Position numbers and translations under genes: made by a program. Shown here piece after piece: positions 59,704 to 64,000 of a stretch of 64,000 nt of DNA. Position 1 is the first letter of the stretch; the number at the start of each line of letters is the position of its first letter. The notes under the pieces are model-generated. The model made no database searches and was not told where the DNA came from. It saw only the letters and a program-made list of their open reading frames with translations. Source of the DNA: Fibrobacter sp. (lineage in GTDB: Bacteria > Fibrobacterota > Fibrobacteria > Fibrobacterales > Fibrobacteraceae); contig JAFXRC010000028.1 in NCBI GenBank assembly GCA_017526585.1, forward strand, positions 42,620 to 106,619, written 5' to 3'.

Positions 59704-62040
59704 TCATTCTCGATTCCCGCCAACACCGCCTTCATCCTGTTGTGTTTGCTGTTCATCAATCACTCCATCAATGATTCTTTTCACAAGCTCCTTTTGACGA
59801 TCTAGTTGAGCAGAGCCGCCTTCAAAAAGTTTTTGGAAAGTGATTTTTTCCACATTATTTCCGTTTTTAAGACGGAAAACGCCTGCATCATCATTATCCA
59901 TCTCGTCTTTATAGATGGTATCCCATAAATAGAATAGAACTTTGGAACGAAATTCTTCAAATTTTATATTGTTACTGTTGTCTTTAGGTTTTATGAAGAA
60001 TTCTCCCATTTGTTTATCTTCGCTATGAGTTACGGTAGATATATTTTCATTGACTTTTTTCAGGAATGTCAACCATGAGCGTGAATACGTTTCATCAATG
60101 AAAATATCGAAGTTTGCATCGGGGAGTGAATCGTCAATTGGTACATATTCCCAATCGAAACGACGTTTAAAAGCGCTGTCCATTGGGAATAACGACTGAT
60201 CGCTAGTATTCATCGTGGCGAGAATAATCATATTTGGAGGGAGAGCCACCTTACAGAAATTTTCGGCACCATCGGCAATAACAAACTGTTCGTCATTGTT
60301 GTTTCGATTCCATTCTTGAATCTTTGCTTTATACAAATCCCAACAATTAGACTCAACATCGTTTTCATCAATGACAGCTTCTTCAACCAGTTTCTTTTTT
60401 ATATACTCAGCAAAATCAGTATCCACATCTATAGAATACGCAGAATGCCTGTTTTTTCGATCAAGCAACTGGAAAATATCACCGAAAATTTGAGCGCAGT
60501 TGCCTCGATTAATTTCCTCGATTATTAAATAAACTTTTTCACCTACGGCATTAGGATCTCGTATTACTGCTTTTATATATTCAACCCAAGCCTTTATATA
60601 TGCTTTTGCGAAAACCTGCGGAGTAAATTCATAGGTTATTTCAGTTTTATTTTGATTAGCTATATTTTGAGCGCCTTCAGCTGCATCGTTCTCATGTTGA
60701 TAAACGACTTGAATGGCTCTAGGTTTATATGCACCTACAAATTGTGCGTAATCATAATCGGGATGGAATGTTGTTCGAAATTTATATTCTTCACTAATGG
60801 TACTTAATCCTGTGTTGAGTTGTGCTCCATTAGCATCTACAAATATATTTTTTTCTATTTTGTTGGATTTTCCTGTACCTGGCGCTCCAAAGTAAATGAT
60901 TTGTGTAAAAAGAAGGTCCTGCGGAGTTGGTTGTGTGTCAGAGATCTCCGATAACAAGTTCCGTACATCATTTTTCTTTTCAGGATGGTTAATCAATTCT
61001 ATACGAAGATTGCTTAACAAATCCATAAATCGGTCATGAGGCATGTACTTCAAAAAATCACAATAAAGATTAAGTGCTGCAATGGGTTTGCCGTTTCCAT
61101 CGTTGCGATTTATACGGTCAAAGTTTTCCAGATTTATTATTCGATCAAATTCTTGCTCAAACTTCGCAGGATCTCTATGTCGGAACAAATTTCCGATATC
61201 ATTGTTAGGAAGTGCCTCGTTTAACCATGACTCACATATATCTACGCAATGACTTTTGTAGTTAGGGTTGGTGCTGCGAGATTTTATTTCAAGATAACAA
61301 GAGAAAATCTTTTTCACAAAATCATGGTTTAAATAGTCAATTACTAGTTCTCTCGGATTTAAATAGGTTGCATTTTCATTGTAATCTAAATGGGCAAGAA
61401 TGTCGTTGATTTTTAGCCTAACAGGATCATCTTCCCATCTAAAGTTTCTCAGTAAGTTGTCGCTATATATTTCTCTAAGGTTTTCAAGAAAAACTTCATA
61501 GGCATTTGCTGTGTCACTTACATTTGTGTGTCGATTTAACCATATAAATAGTAGAGCGAATTTTGATATATCTCCATTAAAATATGTTTTTTCCGTGGCA
61601 AAGCGGTCGTAAGCCTCGTTGACAATACTAATAATTCCGGAGGAACATTCCATTAACTGAGGATGACGTTTTGGGTAAGGAACGGGGTCATTTGTGTTTC
61701 TTGACAAATTAACGGATCCCGCACTAAAGAAATTGCTTGACACGTCAAAATCATCATTTGATTTAAATGCATCGAAAAAATTTTTTGTATCACAAGACTC
61801 CGCTTCATTAGGGTCTGAAATCTTAACTATTCGACCCACATTTGAAATAAAAAGCTGTTTGTCATCTCTATTGTTTGTGTTGCATGGCCTTTCTTGTGAT
61901 TTGGTAAATTCATCAAGAGCCATAAAATATTTTAACTCACTAAAAAATTGAGTTCCTCCTTGGTCCTGGACCCTCTCTTTGGAGTACAGAAATCTCATTT
62001 GAAAGAACAGACACATTAATGATTGTTTGGACAGGTACAT
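59704..62040 (-). CDS. McrB-like AAA+ NTPase of a restriction system
   Basis: 778 residues from ATG 62040, with GGAG before it; the longer frame runs into the methyltransferase gene. The N-terminal 370 residues are not recognised and probably read DNA. The AAA+ domain has IIYFGAPGTGKSN (Walker A, near 385), TFHPDYDYAQFVGAYKP, VYLIIEEINRGNCAQIFGD (Walker B, near 507) and ILATMNTSDQSLFPMDSAFKRRFDW (near 613), the McrB/GTPase-type signature. It should drive translocation or assembly of the nuclease. The start is 2 bases after the methyltransferase stop. Confidence 0.88.
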   Translation of the reverse strand: MYLSKQSLMCLFFQMRFLYSKERVQDQGGTQFFSELKYFMALDEFTKSQERPCNTNNRDDKQLFISNVGRIVKISDPNEAESCDTKNFFDAFKSNDDFDVSSNFFSAGSVNLSRNTNDPVPYPKRHPQLMECSSGIISIVNEAYDRFATEKTYFNGDISKFALLFIWLNRHTNVSDTANAYEVFLENLREIYSDNLLRNFRWEDDPVRLKINDILAHLDYNENATYLNPRELVIDYLNHDFVKKIFSCYLEIKSRSTNPNYKSHCVDICESWLNEALPNNDIGNLFRHRDPAKFEQEFDRIINLENFDRINRNDGNGKPIAALNLYCDFLKYMPHDRFMDLLSNLRIELINHPEKKNDVRNLLSEISDTQPTPQDLLFTQIIYFGAPGTGKSNKIEKNIFVDANGAQLNTGLSTISEEYKFRTTFHPDYDYAQFVGAYKPRAIQVVYQHENDAAEGAQNIANQNKTEITYEFTPQVFAKAYIKAWVEYIKAVIRDPNAVGEKVYLIIEEINRGNCAQIFGDIFQLLDRKNRHSAYSIDVDTDFAEYIKKKLVEEAVIDENDVESNCWDLYKAKIQEWNRNNNDEQFVIADGAENFCKVALPPNMIILATMNTSDQSLFPMDSAFKRRFDWEYVPIDDSLPDANFDIFIDETYSRSWLTFLKKVNENISTVTHSEDKQMGEFFIKPKDNSNNIKFEEFRSKVLFYLWDTIYKDEMDNDDAGVFRLKNGNNVEKITFQKLFEGGSAQLDRQKELVKRIIDGVIDEQQTQQDEGGVGGNRE

Positions 62041-62042
62041 GA

Positions 62043-63239
62043 TTAAATCTCCGTTATTGTATCTGTTAATGTTTTTGCCACCACCCAACCAAGTATTGGT
62101 GGCACGGCATTTCCGATAACTTTGTATCTTGATTGAAGTGGAATTTTACTGAAGTCAAAATTGTCGGGGAATGATTGAATCCTGGCAATTTCACGAACGG
62201 TAAAGCGTCTATTTTCAATGGGATGTGTTATACCACAATTTTCAGGTTGAGAAGAAGCTGTGATTGTTCCATTAATTTCTCCAAAAGCAAATCTTCTGAA
62301 AAATTTGGGGGAATGGTATTTTTTTGGATCATCATAGATCTTCTTAAAACGAGGTGTTAAGTCCTCTGGAGGAATGTCTTTCCAAGATTTTCCCACTCGA
62401 TAACTTTCAGGCATTTTGTCATATTCAAAATCGTTCTTGAAAAAATTTATGGCTCTTGCACCATGTGAGCACGGTCCGATTTTTTCAATCATATTTTGTG
62501 TAGTCTTTGTATATTCCCAAAATTCGTCTTTAGGAACATCTTTCAAAATTGATCCTAGAAGAAGCTTTTCTTGTTTACCGAACGTTTCGGATGGAATATT
62601 CTCTTTTTGGACTAGTTTTTTGATCTTTTCAAAATCGAATGAACCGATTTTTTTATCTATTCCGATGATAAGCACTCGATATCTTTTCTGAGGGACGCCG
62701 TAGTCACTGGCGCAAACTAACTGCATTGAAACGTTGTAGCCGAGTTTTTCCATTCGGGTCTTAATTTCATTGGGAACAGTTGTTTTCCCATCCGGCATTT
62801 TTGAAGACAATATTCCTCGAACATTTTCAAATAAGAATGCTTTGGGCCTTTTCTTTTGTGAAATTTTGTATTTCAATATTCGTTCACATTCCTCAAATAA
62901 TGTTCCGCGACCATTTTTGTCGTTCACTCCTTTTCTATTTCCTGCATTAGAAAAGGGCTGGCAAGGAAAACCGGCTATCATTATGTCAAAGTCAGGAAAT
63001 TCATCATTGTTTATTTCGCGAACGTCTTTACAAACAGATTTTGCAGAGTCTTTCACAAGTAATGGATTGCTGTTATAGCAGTTTACTGCATCTGGATCAA
63101 AATCATTTGCGAAAACGATATCTGTGTTTAGGCGATCGTATGTTTTTCCTGAAAAAGAAAAGCCACCTAGAAATCCCAAATCTAAGCCGCCACAACCAGA
63201 GAATAGTGATAAAATACGAATTGGCTTTTCGTGTCCCAT
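62043..63239 (-). CDS. DNA (cytosine-5) methyltransferase
   Basis: 398 residues. Motif I is LSLFSGCGGLDLGF, motif IV AGFPCQPFSNAG with catalytic C93, motif VI FENVRG (138-140), motif VIII QKRYRVLIIG and motifs IX-X REIARIQSFP and YKVIGNAVPP. All are intact, so it should be active. It protects the host from the two downstream restriction subunits. The target site cannot be read from the sequence. Its start codon lies inside an inverted repeat, suggesting autoregulation or regulation by the divergent product. Confidence 0.95.
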   Translation of the reverse strand: MGHEKPIRILSLFSGCGGLDLGFLGGFSFSGKTYDRLNTDIVFANDFDPDAVNCYNSNPLLVKDSAKSVCKDVREINNDEFPDFDIMIAGFPCQPFSNAGNRKGVNDKNGRGTLFEECERILKYKISQKKRPKAFLFENVRGILSSKMPDGKTTVPNEIKTRMEKLGYNVSMQLVCASDYGVPQKRYRVLIIGIDKKIGSFDFEKIKKLVQKENIPSETFGKQEKLLLGSILKDVPKDEFWEYTKTTQNMIEKIGPCSHGARAINFFKNDFEYDKMPESYRVGKSWKDIPPEDLTPRFKKIYDDPKKYHSPKFFRRFAFGEINGTITASSQPENCGITHPIENRRFTVREIARIQSFPDNFDFSKIPLQSRYKVIGNAVPPILGWVVAKTLTDTITEI

Positions 63240-63258
63240 TTAAACGTTCGTTTAAACG
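63239..63258. promoter_or_regulatory. Inverted repeat overlapping the methyltransferase start
   Basis: TTTAAACG and CGTTTAAA are perfect arms around TT. The right arm extends to the palindrome CGTTTAAACG. The site overlaps the ATG region on the minus strand, so a bound protein would block translation start or promoter escape. Confidence 0.55.
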
Positions 63259-63382
63259 GAACACTTGTTTGAATCGAATAGGGGGAACGATGCCCTATGT
63301 AAAATTTCCTTAGGCCCCTTGCCAACTTTGGCGTATATGCTACATTTCTGCTGCGGTTTCTAATAGTGCAGGCTCCGAAAGG

Positions 63383-63415
63383 CATTTGATGATTATCAAA
63401 TGTTTTTTCTTTTTT
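63383..63415 (+). terminator. Terminator-like hairpin in the leader of the divergent gene
   Basis: CATTTGAT and ATCAAATG pair around GATT, then TTTTTTCTTTTTT. It lies between divergent genes, only 14 bases before the ATG at 63429, so it is more likely an attenuator or a relic than a normal end-of-gene terminator. Confidence 0.5.
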
Positions 63416-63428
63416 CAAAGGAGCCACA

Positions 63429-64000
63429 ATGACTATCATCAAAATCAATAAAGATGAAAAGCATGATCTTGAGTTCAAGCAGAGCTGGCGAGATGAATAC
63501 CTCAAGTGGATTTGTGCATTCGCCAATACGCATGGCGGTTCGCTCTACATTGGCGTAATGGATAATGGCGAAGTTTGTGGAGTGAAGGAGTATCATAAGC
63601 TTTCAACAGATATTCCGAACAAAATTTTGCAATCAATGGGCTTGATATGTGAAGTAGAACTTCTTGATGCTGCTGGAAAGAAGTATTTCCGCATTGATGT
63701 GGAAAAATATCCGTTCCCGGTCAGTTATCACGGGAAATACTATAAGCGTAGCGGTTCAACAACGCAAGAGGTTGTGGGCAATGAATTGGACAAGATGATT
63801 CTTGTTGTGCAGGGGCGTACATGGGATAGCGTTCCCGTGCCAAACGTGGATGTCATTGACTTAGATAATAACTCTATCAAGATTTTCAAGAAAATGGCTC
63901 TTGACCACAACCGTCTTGACCGCGAGGCGCTTGATGTTCCGACAGATGTTCTTTTGCGTAATTTGCGGTTGTATGAGAATGATTATTTGACGAGGGCGGC
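63429..64000 (+). CDS. AlbA_2/Schlafen-like (divergent AAA_4) protein, N-terminal part
   Basis: At least 190 residues, open to the right edge. AAAGGAG precedes ATG 63429. HDLEFKQSWRDEYLKWICAFANTHGGSLYIGVMDNGEVCGV is the AlbA_2 hallmark (E-x-K, FANT-x-GG, GV-x-D-x-G-x-xxG). YYKRSGSTTQEV completes the domain. Proteins with this start often continue with a winged helix and act as putative ATP-binding transcription regulators or antiviral Schlafen-like factors. It diverges from the restriction-modification operon, so it may regulate it or add another defence function. Confidence 0.85.
   Translation, partial: MTIIKINKDEKHDLEFKQSWRDEYLKWICAFANTHGGSLYIGVMDNGEVCGVKEYHKLSTDIPNKILQSMGLICEVELLDAAGKKYFRIDVEKYPFPVSYHGKYYKRSGSTTQEVVGNELDKMILVVQGRTWDSVPVPNVDVIDLDNNSIKIFKKMALDHNRLDREALDVPTDVLLRNLRLYENDYLTRA

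Overview
The window looks like a chromosomal segment of a Gram-negative, anaerobic, cellulose-degrading bacterium, most likely a Fibrobacter (Fibrobacterota). This rests on gene content recognised by eye, not on a search. The supporting genes are an LPS-transport set (LptC, LptA-like, LptB), class A and class C penicillin-binding proteins, an OmpA protein with thrombospondin type 3 repeats, a GH5 glycanase, a sodium-pumping decarboxylase (beta, biotin carrier and gamma-like subunits), a Cat1-type CoA-transferase, MqnA of the futalosine menaquinone pathway, HPr kinase next to rpoN and hpf, and Ser-rich lipoproteins. No phage or insertion sequence was recognised. Protein starts were re-chosen where a Shine-Dalgarno site, a signal peptide or an overlap argued for it.

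Layout. 1-5.6 kb: end of a beta-barrel-like protein, a repeat-rich lipoprotein behind a class A PBP, tRNA-Ser(GCU), and a small membrane-anchored coiled-coil protein. 5.6-19.9 kb: a cell-surface glycan locus. A GC-rich operon (HisC-like aminotransferase, IspD/TarI-like cytidylyltransferase, RpiB) diverges from flippase, LicD, a GT8-like transferase and an LtaS-like phosphotransferase. An RND exporter plus a GINT1-like protein, a GT4 glycosyltransferase and a second LtaS-like enzyme follow. 19.9-26.9 kb: lptC, lptA-like, lptB, rpoN, hpf, hprK and an MCE (MlaD-like) gene run in one direction. 26.9-36.5 kb: DksA-like regulator, GH5, a small beta-barrel-like protein, MqnA, a diguanylate-cyclase response regulator, KDPG aldolase, a MacB-type ABC transporter, the OmpA/TSP3 protein and a GtrA protein. 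36.5-44.9 kb: CoA-transferase, two tandem paralogous lipoproteins carrying a histidine-phosphatase domain, the decarboxylase operon and tRNA-His. 44.9-54.5 kb: zinc-ribbon protein, ComEC-like metallo-beta-lactamase lipoprotein, acyl-ACP thioesterase, AroA, a membrane-anchored solute-binding protein, a DacB-DUF1460 fusion, Dxr and two small unknown proteins.

54.6-64.0 kb: an NhaC-type antiporter borders an AT-rich accessory island. The island has a truncated PD-(D/E)XK nuclease remnant, an ORF6N/PLD-like gene bracketed by perfect 15-bp direct repeats, a three-gene LlaJI/McrBC-like restriction-modification operon (5mC methyltransferase, McrB-like AAA+ NTPase, LlaJI-type nuclease), and, diverging from it, the start of an AlbA_2/Schlafen-like gene that runs off the window.

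The most striking non-gene signals are a 19-bp palindrome occurring identically except for its centre base upstream of two unrelated genes (24453 and 54559), the ORF6N-flanking direct repeats that carry its ribosome-binding site, an inverted repeat overlapping the methyltransferase start codon, and a recurrent TATATTT/TATAAT element only 5-15 bases before many start codons, which suggests very short leaders.
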